From Auanema rhodensis (lineage: Eukaryota; Nematoda; Chromadorea; Rhabditida; Rhabditidae): 64,000 nucleotides of DNA. The stretch spans positions 186,001 through 250,000 of the forward strand of contig OZ059898.1 of NCBI GenBank assembly GCA_964057225.1, in the 5' to 3' direction. The notes beneath the pieces are model-generated. The model had not been told where the DNA came from, did no database searches, and worked only from the letters and a program-made list of their open reading frames with translations. The position numbers and the translations under genes were made by a program. Shown here in pieces: positions 11,792 through 25,300 of the stretch. Numbering within the stretch: position 1 is the stretch's first letter; each line of letters begins with the position of its first letter.

Positions 11792-12495
11792 AATTTGTTT
11801 TTAGACTAATATGGACATGGGAAATCTAATTTTGAAAACCGCATCTCTTTATCTTTCACGTGAAGCGAGTTACATACCAAGTGCACATCACGTGTACATT
11901 TAATTAGCATAAATTAAAGTTCACGTAAATTTCAAAGTCGTGGTTACCATGCACCAATATCAATAAAAATTCGTTTTTAGACTAATATGGACATGGGGAA
12001 TCTAACTTTGAAAACCGCATCTCTTTATCTTTCACGTGAAGCGAGTTACATACCAAGTGCACATCACGTGTACATTTAATTAGCATAAATTAAAGTTCAC
12101 GTAAATTTCAAAGTCATGGTTACCATGCACCAATATCAATAAAAATTTGTTTTTAGACTAATATGGACATGGGGAATCTAACTTTGAAAACCGCATCTCT
12201 TTATCTTTCACGTGAAGCGAGTTACATACCAAGTGCACATCACGTGTACATTTAATTAGCATAAATTAAAGTTCACGTAAATTTCAAAGTCATGGTTACC
12301 ATGCACCAATATCAATAAAAATTTGTTTTTAGACTAATATGGACATGGGGAATCAAATTTTGAAAACCGCATCTCTTTATCTTTCACGTGAAGCGAGTTA
12401 CATACCAAGTGCACATCACGTGTACATTTAATTAGCATAAATTAAAGTTCACGTAAATTTCAAAGTCATGGTTACCATGCACCAATATCAATAAA
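11616..12495. repeat. Five-unit cassette, copy 1 (29A,149G / 31A,149G / 5C,39C / 39C / 36A)
   Basis: U67-U71 carry this ordered set. The same order returns at 13376-14255 (U77-U81), exactly ten units (1760 bp) on. A shortened version, 39C / 39C / 36A, occurs at U73-U75 (12672-13199). Confidence 0.85.
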
Positions 12496-13375
12496 AATTT
12501 GTTTTTAGACTAATATGGACATGGGCAATCTAATTTTGAGAACCGCATCTCTTTATCTTTCACGTGAAGCGAGTTACATACCAAGTGCACATCACGTGTA
12601 CATTTAATTAGCATAAATTAAAGTTCACGTAAATTTCAAAGTCGTGGTTACCATGCACCAATATCAATAAAAATTCTTTTTTAGACTAATATGGACATGG
12701 GGAATCTAACTTTGAAAACCGCATCTTTTTATCTTTCACGTGAAGCGAGTTACATACCAAGTGCACATCACGTGTACATTTAATTAGCATAAATTAAAGT
12801 TCACGTAAATTTCAAAGTCATGGTTACCATGCACCAATATCAATAAAAATTTGTTTTTAGACTAATATGGACATGGGGAATCTAACTTTGAAAACCGCAT
12901 CTCTTTATCTTTCACGTGAAGCGAGTTACATACCAAGTGCACATCACGTGTACATTTAATTAGCATAAATTAAAGTTCACGTAAATTTCAAAGTCATGGT
13001 TACCATGCACCAATATCAATAAAAATTTGTTTTTAGACTAATATGGACATGGGGAATCAAATTTTGAAAACCGCATCTCTTTATCTTTCACGTGAAGCGA
13101 GTTACATACCAAGTGCACATCACGTGTACATTTAATTAGCATAAATTAAAGTTCACGTAAATTTCAAAGTCATGGTTACCATGCACCAATATCAATAAAA
13201 ATTTGTTTTTAGACTAATATGGACATGAGGAATCTAATTTTGAAAACCGCATCTCTTTATCTTTCACGTGAAGCGAGTTACATACCAAGTGCACATCACG
13301 TGTACATTTAATTAGCATAAATTAAAGTTCACGTAAATTTCAAAGTCATGGTTACCATGCACCAATATCAATAAA

Positions 13376-14255
13376 AATTTGTTTTTAGACTAATATGGAC
13401 ATGAGGAATCTAATTTTGAAAACCGCATCTCTTTATCTTTCACGTGAAGCGAGTTACATACCAAGTGCACATCACGTGTACATTTAATTAGCATAAATTA
13501 AAGTTCACGTAAATTTCAAAGTCGTGGTTACCATGCACCAATATCAATAAAAATTTGTTTTTAGACTAATATGGACATGGGAAATCTAATTTTGAAAACC
13601 GCATCTCTTTATCTTTCACGTGAAGCGAGTTACATACCAAGTGCACATCACGTGTACATTTAATTAGCATAAATTAAAGTTCACGTAAATTTCAAAGTCG
13701 TGGTTACCATGCACCAATATCAATAAAAATTCGTTTTTAGACTAATATGGACATGGGGAATCTAACTTTGAAAACCGCATCTCTTTATCTTTCACGTGAA
13801 GCGAGTTACATACCAAGTGCACATCACGTGTACATTTAATTAGCATAAATTAAAGTTCACGTAAATTTCAAAGTCATGGTTACCATGCACCAATATCAAT
13901 AAAAATTTGTTTTTAGACTAATATGGACATGGGGAATCTAACTTTGAAAACCGCATCTCTTTATCTTTCACGTGAAGCGAGTTACATACCAAGTGCACAT
14001 CACGTGTACATTTAATTAGCATAAATTAAAGTTCACGTAAATTTCAAAGTCATGGTTACCATGCACCAATATCAATAAAAATTTGTTTTTAGACTAATAT
14101 GGACATGGGGAATCAAATTTTGAAAACCGCATCTCTTTATCTTTCACGTGAAGCGAGTTACATACCAAGTGCACATCACGTGTACATTTAATTAGCATAA
14201 ATTAAAGTTCACGTAAATTTCAAAGTCATGGTTACCATGCACCAATATCAATAAA
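13376..14255. repeat. Five-unit cassette, copy 2
   Basis: U77-U81 match U67-U71 in every marker I could follow, including the unit with GGGAAATC (site 31 A) followed by the 5C/39C unit. Confidence 0.85.
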
Positions 14256-14431
14256 AATTTGTTTTTAGACTAATATGGACATGAGGAATCTAATTTTGAA
14301 AACCGCATCTCTTTATCTTTCACGTGAAGCGAGTTACATACCAAGTGCACATCACGTGTACATTTAATTAGCATAAATTAAAGTTCACGTAAATTTCAAA
14401 GTCATGGTTACCATGCACCAATATCAATAAA

Positions 14432-14606
14432 AATTTGTTTTAGACTAATATGGACATGGGCAATCTAATTTTGAGAACCGCATCTCTTTATCTTTCACGT
14501 GAAGCGAGTTACATACCAAGTGCACATCACGTGTACATTTAATTAGCATAAATTAAAGTTCACGTAAATTTCAAAGTCATGGTTACCATGCACCAATATC
14601 AATAAA
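14432..14606. repeat. 175-bp unit U83 with a T-tract deletion
   Basis: The T run at sites 7-11 is four instead of five bases (TTTGTTTTAGAC). The unit also carries 31 C and 45 G, which link it to U72. It is one of only four shortened units in the window. Confidence 0.9.
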
Positions 14607-14782
14607 AATTTGTTTTTAGACTAATATGGACATGGGGAATCTAATTTTGAAAACCGCATCTCTTTATCTTTCACGTGAAGCGAGTTACATACCAAGTGCA
14701 CATCACGTGTACATTTAATTAGCATAAATTAAAGTTCACGTAAATTTCAAAGTCATGGTTACCATGCACCAATATCAATAAA

Positions 14783-15310
14783 AATTTGTTTTTAGACTAA
14801 TATGGACATGGGGAATCTAATTTTGAAAACCGCATCTCTTTATCTTTCACGTGAAGCGAGTTACATACCAAGTGCACATCAAGTGTACATTTAATTAGCA
14901 TAAATTAAAGTTCACGTAAATTTCAAAGTCATGGTTACCATGCACCAATATCAATAAGAATTTTTTTTTAGACTAATATGGACATGGGGAATCTAATTTT
15001 GAAAACCGCATCTCTTTATCTTTCACGTGAAGCGAGTTACATACCAAGTGCACATCACGTGTACATTTAATTAGCATAAATTAAAGTTCACGTAAATTTC
15101 AAAGTCATGGTTACCATGCACCAATATCAATAAAAATTTGTTTTTAGACTAATATGGACATGAGGAATCTAATTTTGAAAACCGCATCTCTTTATCTTTC
15201 ACGTGAAGCGAGTTACATACCAAGTGCACATCACGTGTACATTTAATTAGCATAAATTAAAGTTCACGTAAATTTCAAAGTCATGGTTACCATGCACCAA
15301 TATCAATAAA
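14783..15310. repeat. Three-unit junction cassette with a T9 tract, copy 2
   Basis: U85-U87 repeat the site 100 A, AATAAGAA and nine-T combination of U65-U67. It lies between units with 149 G/5 C haplotypes and so shows that domain B sequence was duplicated over about 3.5 kb. Confidence 0.8.
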
Positions 15311-16894
15311 AATTTGTTTTTAGACTAATATGGACATGAGGAATCTAATTTTGAAAACCGCATCTCTTTATCTTTCACGTGAAGCGAGTTACATACCAAG
15401 TGCACATCACGTGTACATTTAATTAGCATAAATTAAAGTTCACGTAAATTTCAAAGTCGTGGTTACCATGCACCAATATCAATAAAAATTCGTTTTTAGA
15501 CTAATATGGACATGGGGAATCTAATTTTGAAAACCGCATCTCTTTATCTTTCACGTGAAGCGAGTTACATACCAAGTGCACATCACGTGTACATTTAATT
15601 AGCATAAATTAAAGTTCACGTAAATTTCAAAGTCATGGTTACCATGCACCAATATCAATAAAAATTTGTTTTTAGACTAATATGGACATGGGGAATCTAA
15701 TTTTGAAAACCGCATCTCTTTATCTTTCACGTGAAGCGAGTTACATACCAAGTGCACATCACGTGTACATTTAATTAGCATAAATTAAAGTTCACGTAAA
15801 TTTCAAAGTCGTGGTTACCATGCACCAATATCAATAAAAATTCGTTTTTAGACTAATATGGACATGGGGAATCTAACATTGAAAACCGCATCTCTTTATC
15901 TTTCACGTGAAGCGAGTTACATACCAAGTGCACATCACGTGTACATTTAATTAGCATAAATTAAAGTTCACGTAAATTTCAAAGTCATGGTTACCATGCA
16001 CCAATATCAATAAAAATTTGTTTTTAGACTAATATGGACATGAGGAATCTAATTTTGAAAACCGCATCTCTTTATCTTTCACGTGAAGCGAGTTACATAC
16101 CAAGTGCACATCACGTGTACATTTAATTAGCATAAATTAAAGTTCACGTAAATTTCAAAGTCATGGTTACCATGCACCAATATCAATAAAAATTTGTTTT
16201 TAGACTAATATGGACATGGGGAATCAAATTTTGAAAACCGCATCTCTTTATCTTTCACGTGAAGCGAGTTACATACCAAGTGCACATCACGTGTACATTT
16301 AATTAGCATAAATTAAAGTTCACGTAAATTTCAAAGTCATGGTTACCATGAACCAATATCAATAAAAATTTGTTTTTTGACTAATATGGACATGGGGAAT
16401 CTAATTTTGAAAACCGCATCTTTTTATCTTTCACGTGAAGCGAGTTACATACCAAGTGCACATCACGTGTACATTTAATTAGCATAAATTAAAGTTCACG
16501 TAAATTTCAAAGTCATGGTTACCATGCACCAATATCAATAAAAATTTGTTTTCAGTCTAATATGGACATGAGGAATCTAATTTTGGAAACCGCATCTCTT
16601 TATCTTTCACGTGAAGCGAGTTACATACCAAGTGCACATCACGTGTACATTTAATTAGCATAAATTAAAGTTCACGTAAATTTCAAAGTCATGGTTACCA
16701 TGCACCAATATCAATAAAAATTTGTTTTTAGACTAATATGGACATGAGGAATCTAATTTTGAAAACCGCATCTCTTTATCTTTCATGTGAAGCGAGTTAC
16801 ATACCAAGTGCACATCACGTGTACATTTAATTAGCATAAATTAAAGTTCACGTAAATTTCAAAGTCATGGTTACCATGCACCAATATCAATAAA

Positions 16895-17069
16895 AATATG
16901 TTTTTAGACTAATATGGACATGGGGAATCTAATTTTGAAAACCGCATCTCTTTATCTTTCACGTGAAGCGAGTTACATACCAAGTGCACATCACGTGTAC
17001 ATTTAATTAGCATAAATTAAAGTTCACGTAAATTTCAAAGTCGTGGTTACCATGCACCAATATCAATAA
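16895..17069. repeat. 175-bp unit U97, A-tract deletion (first copy)
   Basis: The unit ends CAATAAA-A-TTCG with four A instead of five before TTCG, a 1-bp loss in the tract across the unit boundary. It also carries AATATG (site 4 A) and 149 G. The identical change recurs in U108. Confidence 0.9.
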
Positions 17070-18829
17070 AATTCGTTTTTAGACTAATATGGACATGGGG
17101 AATCTAACTTTGAAAACCGCATCTCTTTATCTTTCACGTGAAGCGAGTTACATACCAAGTGCACATCACGTGTACATTTAATTAGCATAAATTAAAGTTC
17201 ACGTAAATTTCAAAGTCATGGTTACCATGCACCAATATCAATAAAAATTTGTTTTTAGACTAATATGGACATGAGGAATCTAATTTTAAAAACCGCATCT
17301 CTTTATCTTTCACGTGAAGCGAGTTACATACCAAGTGCACATCACGTGTACATTTAATTAGCATAAATTAAAGTTCACGTAAATTTCAAAGTCATGGTTA
17401 CCATGCACCAATATCAATAAAAATTTGTTTTTAGACTAATATGGACATGGGGAATCAAATTTTGAAAACCGCATCTCTTTATCTTTCACGTGAAGCGAGT
17501 TACATACCAAGTGCACATCACGTGTACATTTAATTAGCATAAATTAAAGTTCACGTAAATTTCAAAGTCATGGTTACCATGAACCAATATCAATAAAAAT
17601 TTGTTTTTTGACTAATATGGACATGGGGAATCTAATTTTGAAAACCGCATCTCTTTATCTTTCACGTGAAGCGAGTTACATACCAAGTGCACATCACGTG
17701 TACATTTAATTAGCATAAATTAAAGTTCACGTAAATTTCAAAGTCATGGTTACCATGCACCAATATCAATAAAAATTTGTTTTTAGACTAATATGGACAT
17801 GAGGAATCTAATTTTGAAAACCGCATCTCTTTATCTTTCACGTGAAGCGAGTTACATACCAAGTGCACATCACGTGTACATTTAATTAGCATAAATTAAA
17901 GTTCACGTAAATTTCAAAGTCATGGTTACCATGCACCAATATCAATAAAAATTTGTTTTTAGACTAATATGGACATGAGGAATCTAATTTTGAAAACCGC
18001 ATCTCTTTATCTTTCACGTGAAGCGAGTTACATACCAAGTGCACATCACGTGTACATTTAATTAGCATAAATTAAAGTTCACGTAAATTTCAAAGTCATG
18101 GTTACCATGCACCAATATCAATAAAAATTTGTTTTTAGACTAATATGGACATGGGGAATCAAATTTTGAAAACCGCATCTCTTTATCTTTCACGTGAAGC
18201 GAGTTACATACCAAGTGCACATCACGTGTACATTTAATTAGCATAAATTAAAGTTCACGTAAATTTCAAAGTCATGGTTACCATGAACCAATATCAATAA
18301 AAATTTGTTTTTTGACTAATATGGACATGGGGAATCTAATTTTGAAAACCGCATCTTTTTATCTTTCACGTGAAGCGAGTTACATACCAAGTGCACATCA
18401 CGTGTACATTTAATTAGCATAAATTAAAGTTCACGTAAATTTCAAAGTCATGGTTACCATGCACCAATATCAATAAAAATTTGTTTTCAGTCTAATATGG
18501 ACATGAGGAATCTAATTTTGGAAACCGCATCTCTTTATCTTTCACGTGAAGCGAGTTACATACCAAGTGCACATCACGTGTACATTTAATTAGCATAAAT
18601 TAAAGTTCACGTAAATTTCAAAGTCATGGTTACCATGCACCAATATCAATAAAAATTTGTTTTTAGACTAATATGGACATGAGGAATCTAATTTTGAAAA
18701 CCGCATCTCTTTATCTTTCATGTGAAGCGAGTTACATACCAAGTGCACATCACGTGTACATTTAATTAGCATAAATTAAAGTTCACGTAAATTTCAAAGT
18801 CATGGTTACCATGCACCAATATCAATAAA

Positions 18830-19004
18830 AATATGTTTTTAGACTAATATGGACATGGGGAATCTAATTTTGAAAACCGCATCTCTTTATCTTTCACGTG
18901 AAGCGAGTTACATACCAAGTGCACATCACGTGTACATTTAATTAGCATAAATTAAAGTTCACGTAAATTTCAAAGTCGTGGTTACCATGCACCAATATCA
19001 ATAA
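18830..19004. repeat. 175-bp unit U108, A-tract deletion (second copy)
   Basis: Same 1-bp loss, same AATATG start and same 149 G as U97, exactly 1935 bp downstream. It is a copy rather than an independent deletion. Confidence 0.9.
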
Positions 19005-20236
19005 AATTCGTTTTTAGACTAATATGGACATGGGGAATCTAAGTTTGAAAACCGCATCTCTTTATCTTTCACGTGAAGCGAGTTACATACCAAGTGCACA
19101 TCACGTGTACATTTAATTAGCATAAATTAAAGTTCACGTAAATTTCAAAGTCATGGTTACCATGCACCAATATCAATAAAAATTTGTTTTTAGACTAATA
19201 TGGACATGAGGAATCTAATTTTAAAAACCGCATCTCTTTATCTTTCACGTGAAGCGAGTTACATACCAAGTGCACATCACGTGTACATTTAATTAGCATA
19301 AATTAAAGTTCACGTAAATTTCAAAGTCATGGTTACCATGCACCAATATCAATAAAAATTTGTTTTTAGACTAATATGGACATGGGGAATCAAATTTTGA
19401 AAACCGCATCTCTTTATCTTTCACGTGAAGCGAGTTACATACCAAGTGCACATCACGTGTACATTTAATTAGCATAAATTAAAGTTCACGTAAATTTCAA
19501 AGTCATGGTTACCATGAACCAATATCAATAAAAATTTGTTTTTTGACTAATATGGACATGGGGAATCTAATTTTGAAAACCGCATCTCTTTATCTTTCAC
19601 GTGAAGCGAGTTACATACCAAGTGCACATCACGTGTACATTTAATTAGCATAAATTAAAGTTCACGTAAATTTCAAAGTCATGGTTACCATGCACCAATA
19701 TCAATAAAAATTTGTTTTTAGACTAATATGGACATGAGGAATCTAATTTTGAAAACCGCATCTCTTTATCTTTCACGTGAAGCGAGTTACATACCAAGTG
19801 CACATCACGTGTACATTTAATTAGCATAAATTAAAGTTCACGTAAATTTCAAAGTCATGGTTACCATGCACCAATATCAATAAAAATTTGTTTTTAGACT
19901 AATATGGACATGAGGAATCTAATTTTGAAAACCGCATCTCTTTATCTTTCACGTGAAGCGAGTTACATACCAAGTGCACATCACGTGTACATTTAATTAG
20001 CATAAATTAAAGTTCACGTAAATTTCAAAGTCATGGTTACCATGCACCAATATCAATAAAAATTTGTTTTTAGACTAATATGGACATGGGGAATCTAATT
20101 TTGAAAACCGCATCTCTTTATCTTTCACGTGAAGCGAGTTACATACCAAGTGCACATCACGTGTACATTTAATTAGCATAAATTAAAGTTCACGTAAATT
20201 TCAAAGTCGTGGTTACCATGCACCAATATCAATAAA

Positions 20237-21996
20237 AATTCGTTTTTAGACTAATATGGACATGGGGAATCTAACTTTAAAAACCGCATCTCTTTATCTT
20301 TCACGTGAAGCGAGTTACATACCAAGTGCACATCACGTGTACATTTAATTAGCATAAATTAAAGTTCACGTAAATTTCAAAGTCATGGTTACCATGCACC
20401 AATATCAATAAAAATTTGTTTTTAGACTAATATGGACATGGGCAATCTAATTTTGAAAACCGCATCTCTTTATCTTTCAAGTGAAGCGAGTTACATACCA
20501 AGTGCACATCACGTGTACATTTAATTAGCATAAATTAAAGTTCACGTAAATTTCAAAGTCATGGTTACCATGCACCAATATCAATAAAAATTTGTTTTTA
20601 GACTAATATGGACATGGGGAATCTAATTTTGAAAACCGCATCTCTTTATCTTTCACGTGAAGCGAGTTACATACCAAGTGCACATCACGTGTACATTTAA
20701 TTAGCATAAATTAAAGTTCACGTAAATTTCAAAGTCATGGTTACCATGCACCAATATCAATAAAAATTTGTTTTTAGACTAATATGGACATGAGGAATCT
20801 AATTTTGAAAACCGCATCTCTTTATCTTTCACGTGAAGCGAGTTACATACCAAGTGCACATCACGTGTACATTTAATTAGCATAAATTAAAGTTCACGTA
20901 AATTTCAAAGTCATGGTTACCATGAACCAATATCAATAAAAATTTGTTTTTTGACTAATATGGACATGGGGAATCTAATTTTGAAAACCGCATTTCTTTA
21001 TCTTTCACGTGAAGCGAGTTACATACCAAGTGCACATCACGTGTACATTTAATTAGCATAAATTAAAGTTCACGTAAATTTCAAAGTCATGGTTACCATG
21101 CACCAATATCAATAAAAATTTGTTTTTAGACTAATATGGACATGAGGAATCTAATTTTGAAAACCGCATCTCTTTATCTTTCACGTGAAGCGAGTTACAT
21201 ACCAAGTGCACATCACGTGTACATTTAATAAGCATAAATTAAAGTTCACGTAAATTTCAAAGTCATGGTTACCATGCACCAATATCAATAAAAATTTGTT
21301 TTTAGACTAATATGGACATGAGGAATCTAATTTTGAAAACCGCATCTCTTTATCTTTCACGTGAAGCGAGTTACATACCAAGTGCACATCACGTGTACAT
21401 TTAATTAGCATAAATTAAAGTTCACGTAAATTTCAAAGTCATGGTTACCATGCACCAATATCAATAAAAATTTGTTTTTAGACTAATATGGACATGGGGA
21501 ATCTAATTTTGAAAACCGCATCTCTTTATCTTTCACGTGAAGCGAGTTACATACCAAGTGCACATCACGTGTACATTTAATTAGCATAAATTAAAGTTCA
21601 CGTAAATTTCAAAGTCGTGGTTACCATGCACCAATATCAATAAAAATTCGTTTTTAGACTAATATGGACATGGGGAATCTAACTTTGAAAACCGCATCTC
21701 TTTATCTTTCACGTGAAGCGAGTTACATACCAAGTGCACATCACGTGTACATTTAATTAGCATAAATTAAAGTTCACGTAAATTTCAAAGTCATGGTTAC
21801 CATGCACCAATATCAATAAAAATTTGTTTTTAGACTAATATGGACATGGGCAATCTAATTTTGAAAACCGCATTTCTTTATCTTTCAAGTGAAGCGAGTT
21901 ACATACCAAGTGCACATCACGTGTACATTTAATTAGCATAAATTAAAGTTCACGTAAATTTCAAAGTCATGGTTACCATGCACCAATATCAATAAA
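20237..21996. repeat. Transition cassettes between domains B and C
   Basis: U115-U117 carry 149G; 5C/39C; 31C/68A. U123-U125 repeat this eight units later (149G; 5C/39C; 31C/54T/68A). The preceding units U112-U114 and U120-U122 also match (12T; 29A; 29A). The 31C/68A unit, in which the first CACGTG becomes CAAGTG, goes on to be a regular member of the seven-unit cassette of domain C. This links the two domains by descent. Confidence 0.75.
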
Positions 21997-22348
21997 AATT
22001 TGTTTTTAGACTAATATGGACATGGGGAATCTAATTTTGAAAACCGCATCTCTCTATCTTTCACGTGAAGCGAGTTACATATCAAGTGCACATCACGTGT
22101 ACATTTAATTAGCATAAATTAAAGTTCACGTAAATTTCAAAGTCATGGTTACCATTAACCAATATCAATAAAAATTTGTTTTTAGACTAATATGGACATG
22201 GGGAATCTAATTTTGAAAACCGCATCTCTTTATCTTTCACGTGAAGCGAGTTACATACCAAGTGCACATCACGTGTACATTTAATTAGCATAAATTAAAG
22301 TTCACGTAAATTTCAAAGTCATGGTTACCATGCACCAATATCAATAAA

Positions 22349-25300
22349 AATCTGTTTTTAGACTAATATGGACATGGGGAATCTAATTTTGAAAACCGCA
22401 TCTCTTTATCTTTCACGTGAAGCGAGTTACATACCAAGTGCACATCACGTGTACATTTAATTAGCATAAATCAAAGTTCACGTAAATTTCAAAGTCATGG
22501 TTACCATGCACCAATATCAATAAAAATTTGTTTTTAGACTAATATGGACATGGGGAATCTAATTTTGAAAACCGCATCTCTTTATCTTTCACGTGAAGCG
22601 AGTTACATATCAAGTGCACATCACGTGTACATTTAATTAGCATAAATTAAAGTTCACGTAAATTTCAAAGTCATGGTTACCATTAACCAATATCAATAAA
22701 AATTTGTTTTTAGACTAATATGGACATGGGGAATCTAATTTTGAAAACCGCATCTCTTTATCTTCCACGTGAAGCGAGTTACATACCAAGTGCACATCAC
22801 GTGTACATTTAATTAGCATAAATTAAAGTTCACGTAAATTTCAAAGTCATGGTTACCATTAACCAATATCAATAAAAATTTGTTTTTAGACTAATATGGA
22901 CATGGGGAATCTAATTTTGAAAACCGCATCTCTTTATCTTTCACGTGAAGCGAGTTACATATCAAGTGCACATCACGTGTACATTTAATTAGCATAAATT
23001 AAAGTTCACGTAAATTTCAAAGTCATGGTTACCATTAACCAATATCAATAAAAATTTGTTTTTAGACTAATATGGACATGGGGAATCTAATTTTGAAAAC
23101 CGCATCTCTTTATCTTTCACGTGAAGCGAGTTACATACCAAGTGCACATCACGTGTACATTTAATTAGCATAAATTAAAGTTCACGTAAATTTCAAAGTC
23201 ATGGTTACCATGCACCAATATCAATAAAAATTTGTTTTTAGACTAATATGGACATGAGGAATCTAATTTTGAAAACCGCATCTCTTTATCTTTCACGTGA
23301 AGCGAGTTACATACCAAGTGCACATCACGTGTACATTTAATTAGCATAAATTAAAGTTCACGTAAATTTCAAAGTCATGGTTACCATGCACCAATATCAA
23401 TAAAAATTTGTTTTTAGACTAATATGGACATGGGGAATCTAATTTTGAAAACCGCATCTCTTTATCTTTCACGTGAAGCGAGTTACATACCAAGTGCACA
23501 TCACGTGTACATTTAATTAGCATAAATTAAAGTTCACGTAAATTTCAAAGTCGTGGTTACCATGCACCAATATCAATAAAAATTTGTTTTTAGACTAATA
23601 TGGACATGAGGAATCTAATTTTGAAAACCGCATCTCTTTATCTTTCACGTGAAGCGAGTTACATACCAAGTGCACATCACGTGTACATTTAATTAGCATA
23701 AATCAAAGTTCACGTAAATTTCAAAGTCATGGTTACCATGCACCAATATCAATAAAAATTTGTTTTTAGACTAATATGGACATGGGGAATCTAATTTTGA
23801 AAACCGCATCTCTTTATCTTTCACGTGAAGCGAGTTACATACCAAGTGCACATCACGTGTACATTTAATTAGCATAAATTAAAGTTCACGTAAATTTCAA
23901 AGTCATGGTTACCATGCACCAATATCAATAAAAATCTGTTTTTAGACTAATATGGACATGGGGAATCTAATTTTGAAAACCGCATCTCTTTATCTTTCAC
24001 GTGAAGCGAGTTACATACCAAGTGCACATCACGTGTACATTTAATTAGCATAAATCAAAGTTCACGTAAATTTCAAAGTCATGGTTACCATGCACCAATA
24101 TCAATAAAAATTTGTTTTTAGACTAATATGGACATGGGGAATCTAATTTTGAAAACCGCATCTCTTTATCTTTCACGTGAAGCGAGTTACATATCAAGTG
24201 CACATCACGTGTACATTTAATTAGCATAAATTAAAGTTCACGTAAATTTCAAAGTCATGGTTACCATTAACCAATATCAATAAAAATTTGTTTTTAGACT
24301 AATATGGACATGGGGAATCTAATTTTGAAAACCGCATCTCTTTATCTTTCACGTGAAGCGAGTTACATACCAAGTGCACATCACGTGTACATTTAATTAG
24401 CATAAATTAAAGTTCACGTAAATTTCAAAGTCATGGTTACCATTAACCAATATCAATAAAAATTTGTTTTTAGACTAATATGGACATGGGGAATCTAATT
24501 TTGAAAACCGCATCTCTTTATCTTTCACGTGAAGCGAGTTACATATCAAGTGCACATCACGTGTACATTTAATTAGCATAAATTAAAGTTCACGTAAATT
24601 TCAAAGTCATGGTTACCATTAACCAATATCAATAAAAATTTGTTTTTAGACTAATATGGACATGGGGAATCTAATTTTGAAAACCGCATCTCTTTATCTT
24701 TCACGTGAAGCGAGTTACATACCAAGTGCACATCACGTGTACATTTAATTAGCATAAATTAAAGTTCACGTAAATTTCAAAGTCATGGTTACCATGCACC
24801 AATATCAATAAAAATCTGTTTTTAGACTAATATGGACATGGGGAATCTAATTTTGAAAACCGCATCTCTTTATCTTTCACGTGAAGCGAGTTACATACCA
24901 AGTGCACATCACGTGTACATTTAATTAGCATAAATTAAAGTTCACGTAAATTTCAAAGTCATGGTTACCATGCACCAATATCAATAAAAATTTGTTTTTA
25001 GACTAATATGGACATGAGGAATCTAATTTTGAAAACCGCATCTCTTTATCTTTCACGTGAAGCGAGTTACATACCAAGTGCACATCACGTGTACATTTAA
25101 TTAGCATAAATTATAGTTCACGTAAATTTCAAAGTCATGGTTACCATGCACCAATATCAATAAAAATTTGTTTTTAGACTAATATGGACATGGGGAATCT
25201 AATTTTGAAAACCGCATCTCTTTATCTTTCACGTGAAGCGAGTTACATACCAAGTGCACATCACGTGTACATTTAATTAGCATAAATTAAAGTTCACGTA

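Larger units (their letters stand above)
16015..20060. repeat. 11-unit higher-order repeat, 1935 bp, two copies plus one unit
   Basis: The order is 36A/161A; 12T/56T; TTTTCAGTC with 29A and GGAAACC; 29A with CATGTG at 67-72; 4A (AATATG) with 149G; 5C; 29A with AAAAACC; 36A/161A; 12T; 29A; 29A. It occupies 16191-18125 and again 18126-20060, each 1935 bp. U92 before copy 1 (16015-16190) matches the last unit of each copy. Both copies share a 1-bp deletion in the A tract at 17069/17070 and 19004/19005, which proves that the block was copied after the deletion arose. One clear difference: TAACTTTG in copy 1 reads TAAGTTTG in copy 2. Confidence 0.93.
11264..21996. repeat. Domain B: array section with site 29 A, 36 A, 39 C and 149 G units
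   Basis: U65-U125 are marked by site 29 A (GAGG for GGGG), site 36 A (AATCAAAT), site 39 C (TAACTTTG), site 5 C (AATTCG), site 149 G (GTCGTGG), site 31 A or C, and site 12 T. Three of these form one haplotype that crosses the unit boundary: 149 G in one unit, then 5 C and 39 C in the next. Small cassettes recur at offsets of 8, 10, 11 and 20 units. Three of the four deletions lie here (14432-14606, 16895-17069, 18830-19004); the fourth is just outside, in domain A. The right end grades into domain C: U111-U117 and U119-U125 are near copies, and site 86 T first appears in U126. Confidence 0.8.

Noticed and set aside
12672-12690. Possible extra indel in U73 (AATTCTTTTTTAG)
   Set aside because: The tract has the same total length as the consensus AATTTGTTTTTAG, so it is two substitutions rather than a length change.
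20237-20260. CENP-B box in the AATTCGTTTTTAGAC variant
   Set aside because: TTCG is present, but the A and the CGGG required later in the CENP-B box core are missing. The variant also belongs to only one unit class.
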